64,000 nucleotides of DNA, taken from assembly GCF_004965515.1 (NCBI RefSeq), contig NZ_SSHH01000002.1, positions 392,840 through 456,839 of the forward strand. Reading direction: 5' to 3'. The stretch's first letter is position 1. Each line of letters opens with the position of its first letter. This DNA is from Alteraurantiacibacter aquimixticola (GTDB lineage Bacteria; Pseudomonadota; Alphaproteobacteria; Sphingomonadales; Sphingomonadaceae). Below, piece after piece: positions 45,254-53,839 of the stretch. The notes under the pieces are model-generated. The model was not told where the DNA came from. It made no database searches and worked only from the letters and a program-made list of their open reading frames with translations. The translations under genes and the position numbers were made by a program.

Positions 45254-46600
45254 GTGAAAGACTTCGCCTCTTCCGGTGATCCCGAGGTGCAGGCGCAGCT
45301 CGATCGCCTGTCCGCCCTCTCGCTGCCGCAGGGGCGCATTGGGCTGGAAGTAATTCACGAAATCCTCGACCGGCTGGGCAATCCGGAGCGCGACCTGCCG
45401 CCGGTGTTCCATGTCGCCGGGACGAACGGCAAGGGCTCCACCTGCGCCTATTTGCGCGCCATGCTGGAGGCGGAGGGGCTGACCGTCCATGTCGCCACCA
45501 AGCCGCATCTCGTCCGCTATAACGAGCGCATCCGCGTGGCGGGCAAGCTGATTTCCGACAACATGCTGGCGGCGCTTCTCAAGGAAGTTCTCGATATTTC
45601 CGAGGACCTTGGCCCCAGTTTCTTCGAAGTCACCACAGCCGCAACGCTGCTCGCCTTCAGCCGCGTCCCTGCCGATGCCTGCGTGATCGAGGTCGGGCTT
45701 GGCGGGCGTTTCGATGCGACGAATGTGATGGTGCAGCCCGCTGCCTGCGGGATCAGCTCGCTGGGCGTCGATCACCACCAGTTCCTGCTGAACGAGGACC
45801 CGACGGCCCCCTCCCCCGACAATCCCGAAGTGCGTATCGCCTTCGAGAAGGTCGGCATCGTGCGCGCCGGATCGCCGATGGTGACGCAGAATTATCGCGA
45901 GGACATGGAGGCGATGATCGCCCAGCGCTGCGCCGATGAGGGCGCGCCGCTATTCATGCGCGGCAAGGCGTGGGACGCGGAGGTGAGCGACGATGGCATC
46001 GCCTATCGCGACGAGCACGGCACGCTCTCCCTGCCGCTGCCGCAAATGCCCGGCAGCCACCAGGGTGACAATGCCGCCCTCGCCGTCGCCATGCTGCGGC
46101 ATCAGGACGTCGTCAGCGTCTCACCCGAAGCGATGGCCGAAGGCATAAGCAGCGCCATCTGGCCCGCGCGCCTTCAGGTTCTGGCCGACGGCCCGCTTAC
46201 CCGCCTGCTGCCAGAGGCGATGGTGCTGCTCGACGGCGGGCACAATCCCGATGCGGCGCTGGCGATGGCGAAGTTCCTCGACAGCAAGGCGGACAAGCCG
46301 GTCGACGCGATCATGGGCATGCTCAGCGCCAAGGATGCGCGCACGACGCTGGAAATCATCGCGCCGCACCTCTCCTCCTTCACTGCGATCCCGATCGAGG
46401 GGAGCGAGTACCACCCGCTGGAAGACCTCGCCGCCATGGCGCGCAATGCGGGCGTGGGCGAGGTGCATATGGCCGATAGCCTCGAAGAAGCGCTGCAAGG
46501 CCTCGCCAGCCGCCACAAGAAGGGCGGCACGGTGCTGATCGCGGGGTCGCTCTACCTTGCCGGGAATGTGCTTAAGGCGAACGGGGAAGTTCCGGACTAA
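45254..46600 (+). CDS. folC: Bifunctional folylpolyglutamate/dihydrofolate synthase
   Basis: The product has 448 residues. It adds glutamate to dihydropteroate and folates. VFHVAGTNGKGSTCAYLRAM is the P-loop; VIEVGLGGRFDATNVM and SLGVDHHQFLLNEDPT are family motifs; the C-terminal domain has VLLDGGHNPDAALAMAKFLD. GTG 45254 is the only upstream start that gives the expected leader; no strong RBS is visible because a repeat hairpin abuts it. The repeat may therefore sit in the 5' leader. Confidence 0.94.
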   Translation: MKDFASSGDPEVQAQLDRLSALSLPQGRIGLEVIHEILDRLGNPERDLPPVFHVAGTNGKGSTCAYLRAMLEAEGLTVHVATKPHLVRYNERIRVAGKLISDNMLAALLKEVLDISEDLGPSFFEVTTAATLLAFSRVPADACVIEVGLGGRFDATNVMVQPAACGISSLGVDHHQFLLNEDPTAPSPDNPEVRIAFEKVGIVRAGSPMVTQNYREDMEAMIAQRCADEGAPLFMRGKAWDAEVSDDGIAYRDEHGTLSLPLPQMPGSHQGDNAALAVAMLRHQDVVSVSPEAMAEGISSAIWPARLQVLADGPLTRLLPEAMVLLDGGHNPDAALAMAKFLDSKADKPVDAIMGMLSAKDARTTLEIIAPHLSSFTAIPIEGSEYHPLEDLAAMARNAGVGEVHMADSLEEALQGLASRHKKGGTVLIAGSLYLAGNVLKANGEVPD

Positions 46601-46603
46601 GGT

Positions 46604-48337
46604 CTATTCCGCCGGCTGAGCTGACGCGTCATGCACATCGGGCGCCACCACGCCGCTTCTCTTCCCCGCCCGCGATTCACGGATCCACTCGAGAACACAG
46701 AGCACCACCGCCACCGCGCCGATCAGCGTGGTGAAGATGAAGACGGTGTAATAGCCCTGTTCCTCGATCATCTCGCCCAGCGCGCCGCGCCCCAGCGTAC
46801 CCACCAGCAGGGTTAGCGAGGAAAGCAGCGCATATTGCACGGCGGAATATTTCTTGGAGACGATCGAGCTGAGCCACGCGACATAGGCCGCCCCGGCGAT
46901 GCCGATGGCAAGGTTCTCCCACATGATGGTGAAGGTCAGCCGCGGCAGCGCATCGGAACCGAAGGGTGCGATGGTGCTGATGAACCAGGAGAAACCGGTG
47001 GCATCGCTGGCGGCCTGCATGGTCGCGCCACCAATGGCCATGTCAGCGTAAAGCAGGTTGGTCAGCGCGGCGAGTAGCGCCCCGATGGTCAGCGTCGCCA
47101 TGCGTCCGATGACGGTGAGCATATATCCGCCCAGCGCAAGCCCGGCGATGATCGCGCCGACGCCAAAGAACTTGGAGGCGAAGGCCACCTCGTCATTCGT
47201 GTACTCCAGCTCGCCCAGGTAGAACGGATAGGCAAACGTCCCCCAGATCGCATCGCAGATACGGTAGGTAAGCACGAGCGAGAGGATCAGCACCAGCGAC
47301 CAGCCCATGCGGCCGACGAACTCCACCAGCGGCATCACCAGCGCGCGGTAGAGATGATCCAACGCGTAGGAACCGCCCGCCCGTTCGGGCAGGTCCTCGG
47401 TCATCACATTCTCGCCCTTCTCCTTCTGAGAGGCGAGCCAGCCTGCGATAAAGGCAGGGATCACCACCGTCGCAACGATGATCCAGGGCCCGTAGCTAAG
47501 CGTAAATTCGGTCGGGTTCGGGCGCTGGTCAGGTGGATAGGCCAGCGACATGTACATGAAGGTGAGCACCACGCCGATGGCGACGGCCCACAGCAGGCCG
47601 ACGGCTGCCAACGCCTTGGCGCGCACCGAGGGGTGCAGCTCACCCTTCTTGCGCAGGCTGAGCAGCAGCTCGTCACCCACCGTGCCGTCGACATTCTCGC
47701 CAGCCTTGCTGTCCGGCGCGAAAAGGCCCGCAATGCCGATCGCCAGCAGGATCGCGCCCATCATCAGGTAGGTCTGCGGCCAGCCGATCCGCGCGGCGAT
47801 GATTAGCCCCAGCGCGCCACCCACCAGTGCGGCCAGCCGGTAACCCATCTGGTAGATGGTGGAGAGGATATCGAGCGAAGCCTCTTCATCCGCCACGTCG
47901 ATGCGCCAGGCGTTGATGGCAATATCCTGCGTCGCACTCGCCAGCGCGCCGATGCCCGCCAGCAGGCTGAACCAGCCGATCGCCTCGTTGGTGGGGTTGG
48001 AAAGGCTCAGCGCGATCAGGATCACGCCCAGCAGTATCTGCGCGGGAACGATCCACTGCTTGCGCCGTCCCAACTTGCTGAAGCCGGGGATCGACACCTT
48101 GTCGATCAGCGGCGACCAGAGGAACTGGAAGGCATAGGCAAGGCCGATCAGCGAGAAGACGCCCATCGTCTCCAGCTCGACCTCAGCCTCGCTCAGCCAG
48201 GCGTAGAGCGTACCCAGGAACAGCGCGAAAGGCAGGCCGCTGGCAAATCCGAACAGCGCCATATAGCCGCTCTTCGGATTTCGCAGCGAGCGGAACAGCG
48301 TGCCCCAGCCCGGCTTCTTCTTAGCTGCTTCTGCCAT
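46604..48337 (-). CDS. AmpG-like MFS transporter (muropeptide permease family)
   Basis: The product has 577 residues with 12 or more membrane helices. GYMALFGFASGLPFALFLGT and LYAWLSEAEVELETMGVFSL, then FQFLWSPLIDKV and GRRKQWI, are features of AmpG permeases that import muropeptides for cell-wall recycling. AmpG of E. coli has 491 residues; the extra length here is a large central loop (GENVDGTVGDELLLSLRKKG) and a longer C-terminus. A related AmpG-like transporter of another substrate cannot be excluded. Convergent with folC, with three bases between the stops. Confidence 0.85.
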   Translation of the reverse strand: MAEAAKKKPGWGTLFRSLRNPKSGYMALFGFASGLPFALFLGTLYAWLSEAEVELETMGVFSLIGLAYAFQFLWSPLIDKVSIPGFSKLGRRKQWIVPAQILLGVILIALSLSNPTNEAIGWFSLLAGIGALASATQDIAINAWRIDVADEEASLDILSTIYQMGYRLAALVGGALGLIIAARIGWPQTYLMMGAILLAIGIAGLFAPDSKAGENVDGTVGDELLLSLRKKGELHPSVRAKALAAVGLLWAVAIGVVLTFMYMSLAYPPDQRPNPTEFTLSYGPWIIVATVVIPAFIAGWLASQKEKGENVMTEDLPERAGGSYALDHLYRALVMPLVEFVGRMGWSLVLILSLVLTYRICDAIWGTFAYPFYLGELEYTNDEVAFASKFFGVGAIIAGLALGGYMLTVIGRMATLTIGALLAALTNLLYADMAIGGATMQAASDATGFSWFISTIAPFGSDALPRLTFTIMWENLAIGIAGAAYVAWLSSIVSKKYSAVQYALLSSLTLLVGTLGRGALGEMIEEQGYYTVFIFTTLIGAVAVVLCVLEWIRESRAGKRSGVVAPDVHDASAQPAE

Positions 48338-48580
48338 TCCTCGACCTTCCTCGCCTGTTCGTGAACCCGCGCTGACCGCTGCTCACGCGACTATGGCGGA
48401 ACCTCCGCCAGTGACCATGCCGCAGTGTTAGAGGATCGCGCGGGTCCCGCCAACGCAGGGACGCTGCAACCCTGTGCATTTGTTAACGTGCTTAACCGGG
48501 CACCTTTCTCGCCCCTCGCCTTCATGATATTTTTGGAATGGGAGGTGATGACTGAAAGCAGACGGACTGGGGGGTACGAC

Positions 48581-48775
48581 ATGCTTCAGTATCTGTTCTG
48601 CACGTTCGGCAAGCATGCGATTGCTCGCGATCGCGTCTGGTTCGATGGTGTTGATTACAGGACGAAATGCCGTTGCTGCGCGCGCGCCCTGCATCGCGGG
48701 GACAAGGGCTGGACAAAGGCCAGGCCGGAAGTGCTGGGCGATTCGCACCGCCTGCCGCATCCGCGAGAGCGCTAA
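48581..48775 (+). CDS. Small Cys-rich hypothetical protein, 64 residues
   Basis: The product begins MLQYLFCTFGKHAIARDRVW and has a CRCCARALHRGDKGW motif that may bind zinc. The start is ATG 48581 with GGGGGG seven bases upstream; the longer frame starting at 48425 includes sequence with no coding character. It is basic, cytoplasmic and short. Not recognised. It lies alone in front of the pseudouridine synthase gene. Confidence 0.6.
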   Translation: MLQYLFCTFGKHAIARDRVWFDGVDYRTKCRCCARALHRGDKGWTKARPEVLGDSHRLPHPRER

Positions 48776-48814
48776 GCCTTTCCCGCCCGCGCGAAGGCGG
48801 CTAAGGCGCGGGCC

Positions 48815-49591
48815 ATGTCACACGAAGACGACCGCAAAGGCGCTAGAACCGGCGATCGCATCGCCAAACTCCTCGCACGCGCAGGCGTCGCCAGCCGCCG
48901 CGAGGTGGAGCGGATGATCGAGGCAGGGCGGATCAAGCTCAACGGTGAACTCATCACCACGCCCGCCACACTTCTGGAATCGCTGAAAGGCGTGACGGTG
49001 GATGACAAGCCCGTCGGCAAGGCCGATCGCACGCGCCTGTTCGCCTTCCACAAGCCCGCCGGCTTGCTGACGGCGGAGCGCGATTTCTCCGGTCGCCCGA
49101 CGATCTACACCGCCCTGCGCAATGCCCTGCCCAAGGACACGCCGCGGCTGATGCCGGTCGGGCGGCTCGACATGAATACCGAAGGGCTGCTGCTGCTCAC
49201 CAATGACGGCGCTTTAAAGCGGGCGATGGAGCTGCCTTCCAGCAAGATCGAGCGCACTTATCGCGCGCGCACCTTCGGCGATGTGACGCAGGAACAGCTG
49301 GAGGAGCTCATCCATGGCGTGACCGTCGATGGCGTTCGCTACGGCAAGATCGACGCCAACATGGAGCGCAAGACCGGCGCCAACCAGTGGATCGAGCTGA
49401 CGCTGACCGAAGGCAAGAACCGCGAAGTGCGCCGTGTGCTCGAACATCTCGGCCTCAAGGTGAACCGCCTGATCCGCACCGCCTATGGTCCCTTCCATAT
49501 CGGCGATTTGCCGCGCGGACAGGCTATCGAATTCAAGAAGCACGAGCTTCAGCCCTTCGAAACGCAGCTGAAGCGGGCGGGCGCGCTGTGA
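48815..49591 (+). CDS. rRNA pseudouridine synthase (RsuA/RluB family)
   Basis: The product has 258 residues. The N-terminal S4 domain is RIAKLLARAGVASRREVERM followed by IEAGRIKLNG. The catalytic domain has GRLDMNTEGLLLLTNDG with the catalytic Asp, HKPAGLLTAERDFSGRPTIY, and LTEGKNREVRRVLEHLGLKV. This group converts a specific uridine in 16S or 23S rRNA to pseudouridine; RluB is likely but the target position cannot be read from sequence. Stop overlaps the rsmD GTG (GTGA). Confidence 0.93.
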   Translation: MSHEDDRKGARTGDRIAKLLARAGVASRREVERMIEAGRIKLNGELITTPATLLESLKGVTVDDKPVGKADRTRLFAFHKPAGLLTAERDFSGRPTIYTALRNALPKDTPRLMPVGRLDMNTEGLLLLTNDGALKRAMELPSSKIERTYRARTFGDVTQEQLEELIHGVTVDGVRYGKIDANMERKTGANQWIELTLTEGKNREVRRVLEHLGLKVNRLIRTAYGPFHIGDLPRGQAIEFKKHELQPFETQLKRAGAL

Positions 49592-50136
49592 GGATCATTG
49601 CCGGCGAATGGAAGCGCCGCCAGCTGCGCGCGCCCGAAGGCGATGCCACACGGCCCACGGCGGACCGCACGCGCGAGACCTTGTTCTCCATGCTGGTGAG
49701 CCGCCTTGGCGACTTCGAGGGGCTGAAAGTGGCGGACCTGTTCGCAGGTTCCGGCGCGCTGGGGCTGGAGGCGCTGTCGCGCGGGGCAGCGCATTGCCTG
49801 TTTGCCGAACAGGACCCGGCCGCGATCCGCGCCCTGCGCGCCAATATCGCCGCTTTGCGCGCGCAGCCGCGCTGCGATGTGCGCGCATCCTCGGTCATGG
49901 CGCTGGGCCCGGCGAAGGAGCCGCTCGACCTGCTGATGCTCGATCCGCCCTATGGCACAGGTGCGGGTCAGGTGGCGCTCGACAAGCTCCGCCGCCTCGG
50001 CTGGATCGGCCCGGCAAGCTGGGTGACGCTGGAGACCGCGCGTGACGAGGCGTTCAGCCTCAAGGGCTTCATCGTGGATGCCGAGCGCAATGTCGGCAAG
50101 GCCAAGCTCACCATCCTGCGCATCGAGGAAGAATGA
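49588..50136 (+). CDS. rsmD: 16S rRNA (guanine966-N2)-methyltransferase
   Basis: The product has 182 residues from GTG 49588 (RIIAGEWKRRQLRAPEGDAT). RPTADRTRETLFSMLVSRLG is the RsmD signature. LKVADLFAGSGALGLEALSR is the S-adenosylmethionine motif I and DLLMLDPPYGTG the catalytic DPPY loop. It methylates G966 in the 30S subunit. Coupled to the upstream pseudouridine synthase by a four-base overlap, which is a common pairing. Confidence 0.94.
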   Translation: MRIIAGEWKRRQLRAPEGDATRPTADRTRETLFSMLVSRLGDFEGLKVADLFAGSGALGLEALSRGAAHCLFAEQDPAAIRALRANIAALRAQPRCDVRASSVMALGPAKEPLDLLMLDPPYGTGAGQVALDKLRRLGWIGPASWVTLETARDEAFSLKGFIVDAERNVGKAKLTILRIEEE

Positions 50137-50182
50137 CCCTGCGCCCTTGCACGGCGCGCGCGTGTTCCCTAGTTGTTCACCT

Positions 50183-52480
50183 GTGACCGACCCCGCCCTC
50201 CCCGCCGATTCCGGCGCGCCCGAATGGCTCGCGCGACTCAACGAACCGCAGCGCGAAGCCGTGCTGACGACCGAAGGCCCGGTGCTCATGCTGGCGGGTG
50301 CGGGCACGGGCAAGACCGCCGCCCTCACCCATCGCCTCGCCCATCTGATCCGTGAACGGAAGGCGTGGCCGAGCGAGATCCTCTGCGTCACCTTCACAAA
50401 CAAGGCCGCGCGCGAGATGCGCCACCGCGTGGGCCAGCTGATCGGCGATGCGGTGGAAGGTATGCCCTTCCTCGGCACCTTCCACTCGATCTGCGCGCGC
50501 ATGCTGCGCCGCCATGCCGAACTGGTGGGGCTGCAGAGCAATTACACGATCATCGACACGGACGACCAGCTGCGGCTGCTGAAGTTGCTGATCCAGGATG
50601 CCGGGATCGACGACAAGCGCTGGCCCGCACGCCAGCTGGCGGGGCTGATCGATGGCTGGAAAAATCGCGGGCTCAATCCCGGCGATCTCGATGCGATGGA
50701 CAATGAGTCTTATGCCAATGGCAAGGGCCAGCAGATGTACCGCACCTATCAGGAGCGGATGAAGGCGCTGAACGCCTGCGACTTCGGCGACCTGCTGCTG
50801 CACATGCTGAACATCTTCCGCCAGCATCGCGACGTGCTGGAGCAGTACCAGCAGCGCTTCAAATATGTGATGGTGGACGAATACCAGGACACCAATGCCG
50901 TCCAGTATCTGTGGCTCCGCCTGCTGGCGCAGGAGCGCAAGAATATCTGCGTCGTGGGGGATGATGACCAGTCCATCTATTCATGGCGCGGCGCAGAAGT
51001 TGCCAATATCCTGCGGTTCGAAAAGGATTTTCCCGGCGCCAAGGTGATCCGGCTGGAGCAGAACTATCGCTCCACCCCACAGATCCTTGCCGCCGCATCG
51101 GGCCTCATCGCCGCCAACTCCCAACGCCTCGGCAAGACGCTGTGGACCGAGCTCAATGCGGGCGAGAAGCTGCGCGTCATCGGCGTTTGGGACGCGCCCG
51201 AGGAAGCGCGCCGCGTGGGCGAGGAGATCGAGCGGCTGGAACATGAAGGCGCGCCGCTGGACGAAGTTGCGATCCTCGTACGCGCGCAATACCAGACGCG
51301 CGAATTCGAGGACCGCTTCATCCAGATCGGCCTCAATTACCGTATCATCGGCGGCTTCCGTTTCTACGAGCGTGCCGAGATCCGTGACGCTCTCGCTTAC
51401 CTGCGCGTCATCGCCCAGCCCGCGGACGACCTCGGTTTCGAGCGCATCTACAATCAGCCCAAGCGCGGGCTTGGCGCGAAGACGCTGGAGAAGATGTACC
51501 AGCACGCCCGCCGCCAGGGCATTCCGCTCGCCGCCGCAGCGCTGGAGCTGGCCGATAGCGACGAGCTGCCTGCCCGTGCCCGCAAGACCATTGCCGAACT
51601 GATGGCGATGTTCCTGCGCTGGCGCGAAATGAGCGAGGAGGTGACGCCCTCCGAGTTGCTGCGCACCGTGTTGGCCGAAAGCGGCTATGACGACATGCTG
51701 AAGGCCGACCGTTCGCCCGAAAGCGCAGGGCGCGCGGAAAACCTCACCGAACTCGCCCGCGCGATGGAAGAGTACGAGACGCTCGCCGATTTCCTCGAAC
51801 ATGTCGCGCTGGTGATGGACAATGACCGCGCCGACGATGGCGAGAAGGTCACCATCATGACCATGCATGCGGCGAAGGGGCTGGAGTTCAACCATGTCTT
51901 CCTGCCGGGCTGGGAGGAAGGCGTGTTTCCCTCGCAGCGCTCGCTCGACGAAGGCGGGCTCGCCAGCCTCGAGGAGGAACGCCGCCTCGCCTATGTCGCG
52001 ATCACCCGCGCGCGGCGGCGCTGCACGATCCTGCATGCCGCCAACCGGCGCATTTACGGCCAGTGGACCAGCTCGATCCCCAGCCGCTTCATCGAGGAAT
52101 TGCCCGAAGACACGTTCAACCAGGAGACGACCATGACCGGCGGTGCCAGCCTGTGGCGCGCCAACTGGTCCGAAAGCGAAGACCCCTTCGCCCATGTCTC
52201 GCGCGACAAGCCCGACCGCTCCAGCGCCCGCGGCCCCGGTTGGCAGCGCGCGCTCGCCAGCGGCTACGAGACCAAGCAGGTCCGCGTGAAGGAAAGCACC
52301 CGCTCAGCCGCCAGCTTCGCCGCCAAGCCTCGCGGCGACATCGCCGTGGGCGAACGCGTGTTCCACGACAAATTCGGCTATGGCGAAGTCATGGGGATGG
52401 AAGGCAACAAGCTGGAGATCCTCTTCGACCATGCGGGGACGAAGCGCGTGATCGACAGCTTTGTGCAGAAGGCGGATTAA
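50183..52480 (+). CDS. uvrD: UvrD/PcrA-type 3'-5' DNA helicase
   Basis: The product has 765 residues from GTG 50183, giving PEWLARLNEPQREAVLTTEG, the family start with the Q motif. Superfamily 1 motifs in order: MLAGAGTGKTAALTHRLAHL (I), VTFTNKAAREMRHRVG (Ia), YVMVDEYQDTNAVQY (II), VVGDDDQSIYSWRGAEVANI (III), LEQNYRSTPQIL (IV), TIMTMHAAKGLEFNHVFLPG (V) and LAYVAITRARRR (VI). Repair and replication helicase. The Cterm has GDIAVGERVFHDKFGYGEVM. The upstream open frame in rsmD is rejected. The next gene starts five bases on. Confidence 0.95.
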   Translation: MTDPALPADSGAPEWLARLNEPQREAVLTTEGPVLMLAGAGTGKTAALTHRLAHLIRERKAWPSEILCVTFTNKAAREMRHRVGQLIGDAVEGMPFLGTFHSICARMLRRHAELVGLQSNYTIIDTDDQLRLLKLLIQDAGIDDKRWPARQLAGLIDGWKNRGLNPGDLDAMDNESYANGKGQQMYRTYQERMKALNACDFGDLLLHMLNIFRQHRDVLEQYQQRFKYVMVDEYQDTNAVQYLWLRLLAQERKNICVVGDDDQSIYSWRGAEVANILRFEKDFPGAKVIRLEQNYRSTPQILAAASGLIAANSQRLGKTLWTELNAGEKLRVIGVWDAPEEARRVGEEIERLEHEGAPLDEVAILVRAQYQTREFEDRFIQIGLNYRIIGGFRFYERAEIRDALAYLRVIAQPADDLGFERIYNQPKRGLGAKTLEKMYQHARRQGIPLAAAALELADSDELPARARKTIAELMAMFLRWREMSEEVTPSELLRTVLAESGYDDMLKADRSPESAGRAENLTELARAMEEYETLADFLEHVALVMDNDRADDGEKVTIMTMHAAKGLEFNHVFLPGWEEGVFPSQRSLDEGGLASLEEERRLAYVAITRARRRCTILHAANRRIYGQWTSSIPSRFIEELPEDTFNQETTMTGGASLWRANWSESEDPFAHVSRDKPDRSSARGPGWQRALASGYETKQVRVKESTRSAASFAAKPRGDIAVGERVFHDKFGYGEVMGMEGNKLEILFDHAGTKRVIDSFVQKAD

Positions 52481-52485
52481 GAGCC

Positions 52486-53706
52486 ATGGATGAACGCCTT
52501 GTCCAACAAATACTGCTCGCTAGATATTACCTTCATCTCGCGTCTGAACAGATGGTTTCACCGCAACAAAGCTCTAAATTTGTTGCGATTAACCTACTGC
52601 ACGAAGCTATTGAAGCGACGCTAATCGCCTGTGCAGACCATCTCAATGCAAAGCTCCCTGATCGCTGCACATTCGAGCAGTATCTCGATAAGATCGACGA
52701 CAAACTGGCTGACCGAGAACTCCCCTTGCGGGCGCGTATACTTCAGTTCAATCGCGCCAGGGTCGCTGCAAAGCACCACCTTACGCTCCCGAATGATGAA
52801 TTTATTGACCTCATGGGAAAGATCGTCCCCGAATTCATCAGGGATACGGTCCTGATTGTTTTCGATAAAAATATCGATGAAGTAAGCCTGATTGACCTCG
52901 TAGAAGATGAAAATCTTAAAGAATATTTACGCGAGTCCCAGATTCATATCTCCAGTGGAGATTTCTACGAATCACTCATAAGTTCTCGGAAGGCGTTCTA
53001 CGCTCAATTCGAAAAAAATTATGACATTAGGGAATTTAAGAATGACAACAAGAGTCACAATAAAGGGATATTGAGCCCCTTCTCGCTTTGCCATGCACCC
53101 TACTATGCAAAAAACTCGCGCTACATTGAAGAGAATGTACGATCGCCAAGCGAGTATATTGTTTTGGATCACACCAGAATAGAAGCCGACCTAATTAGAG
53201 ATGGTATAGATGTACACAAATTTTGGAACATCTGGCGCCTAACCCCTAGGGTTTACGATTTCAACGATGAAAAATGGGTTGTTGAACATGATTTTGACAT
53301 AAAAGATGACGAATTTTTGCACGAGAAGTCCGTGTACGTTTTGGACAACTTGATAAATATAACCATACAAAGACAGAAGAAGATTAGATCGCAAATAAGT
53401 AGAAGCAGCTCCGTTAGGTACATAGAGGTTAAGCCAGAGACAAAATTCCTGAAGAAGGCCATGGTGGACAGCCCGATTGTTGGCGTACTTCCACCCGGAG
53501 TTCATCGAGTAAATATTATGAAGTCAGTTCCTGGACTCGACGGCAATGGCACGTTTTGGGAAGCTTCATATGTCAGGAAAAACGGCCCATGGCTATTTGG
53601 GTTCATTAATATCGATGAAACGGTAGGGGAACCCAAGGTCGGGCTTGTCGCTGATGGAATTGACCATCCAGACCTTATTCCTGGAGGATCCACAACAGGC
53701 GCTTAA
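52486..53706 (+). CDS. AT-rich hypothetical protein with HEPN-like N-terminus and SH3-like C-terminus
   Basis: The product has 406 residues from ATG 52486, five bases after the uvrD stop; GAG precedes it. The N-terminal 110 residues look helical and HEPN-like: KFVAINLLHEAIEATLIACA, then RILQFNRARVAAKHHLTL, where R92 and H97 give an R-x4-H pattern. That pattern typifies HEPN RNases, but the residue after Arg is Val rather than Asn/Asp. The middle is mixed alpha/beta. Residues 310-378 (FLKKAMVDSPIVGVLPPGVH, then GTFWEASYVRKNGPWLFGFI) resemble a bacterial SH3 fold. GC is near 40 percent against about 65 around it. These folds are inferences. Confidence 0.75.
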   Translation: MDERLVQQILLARYYLHLASEQMVSPQQSSKFVAINLLHEAIEATLIACADHLNAKLPDRCTFEQYLDKIDDKLADRELPLRARILQFNRARVAAKHHLTLPNDEFIDLMGKIVPEFIRDTVLIVFDKNIDEVSLIDLVEDENLKEYLRESQIHISSGDFYESLISSRKAFYAQFEKNYDIREFKNDNKSHNKGILSPFSLCHAPYYAKNSRYIEENVRSPSEYIVLDHTRIEADLIRDGIDVHKFWNIWRLTPRVYDFNDEKWVVEHDFDIKDDEFLHEKSVYVLDNLINITIQRQKKIRSQISRSSSVRYIEVKPETKFLKKAMVDSPIVGVLPPGVHRVNIMKSVPGLDGNGTFWEASYVRKNGPWLFGFINIDETVGEPKVGLVADGIDHPDLIPGGSTTGA

Positions 53707-53839
53707 GGTAGAAAAGCGAAATCGCGGAGTTCTGCGAACACTCGCACACCCAACTCACTCTTTCGCGGCATAAAGCGTCGACCGGCGTCGGGTCAGTAGC
53801 CTCACTTTTTGTCGCCAAACATTGGCCAAGATCCGAAGC

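Noticed and set aside
48483-48496. TTAACGTGCTTAAC, resembling a CtrA box
   Set aside because: The two TTAA parts are five bases apart rather than the usual seven, and the site is not next to a recognised cell-cycle gene.
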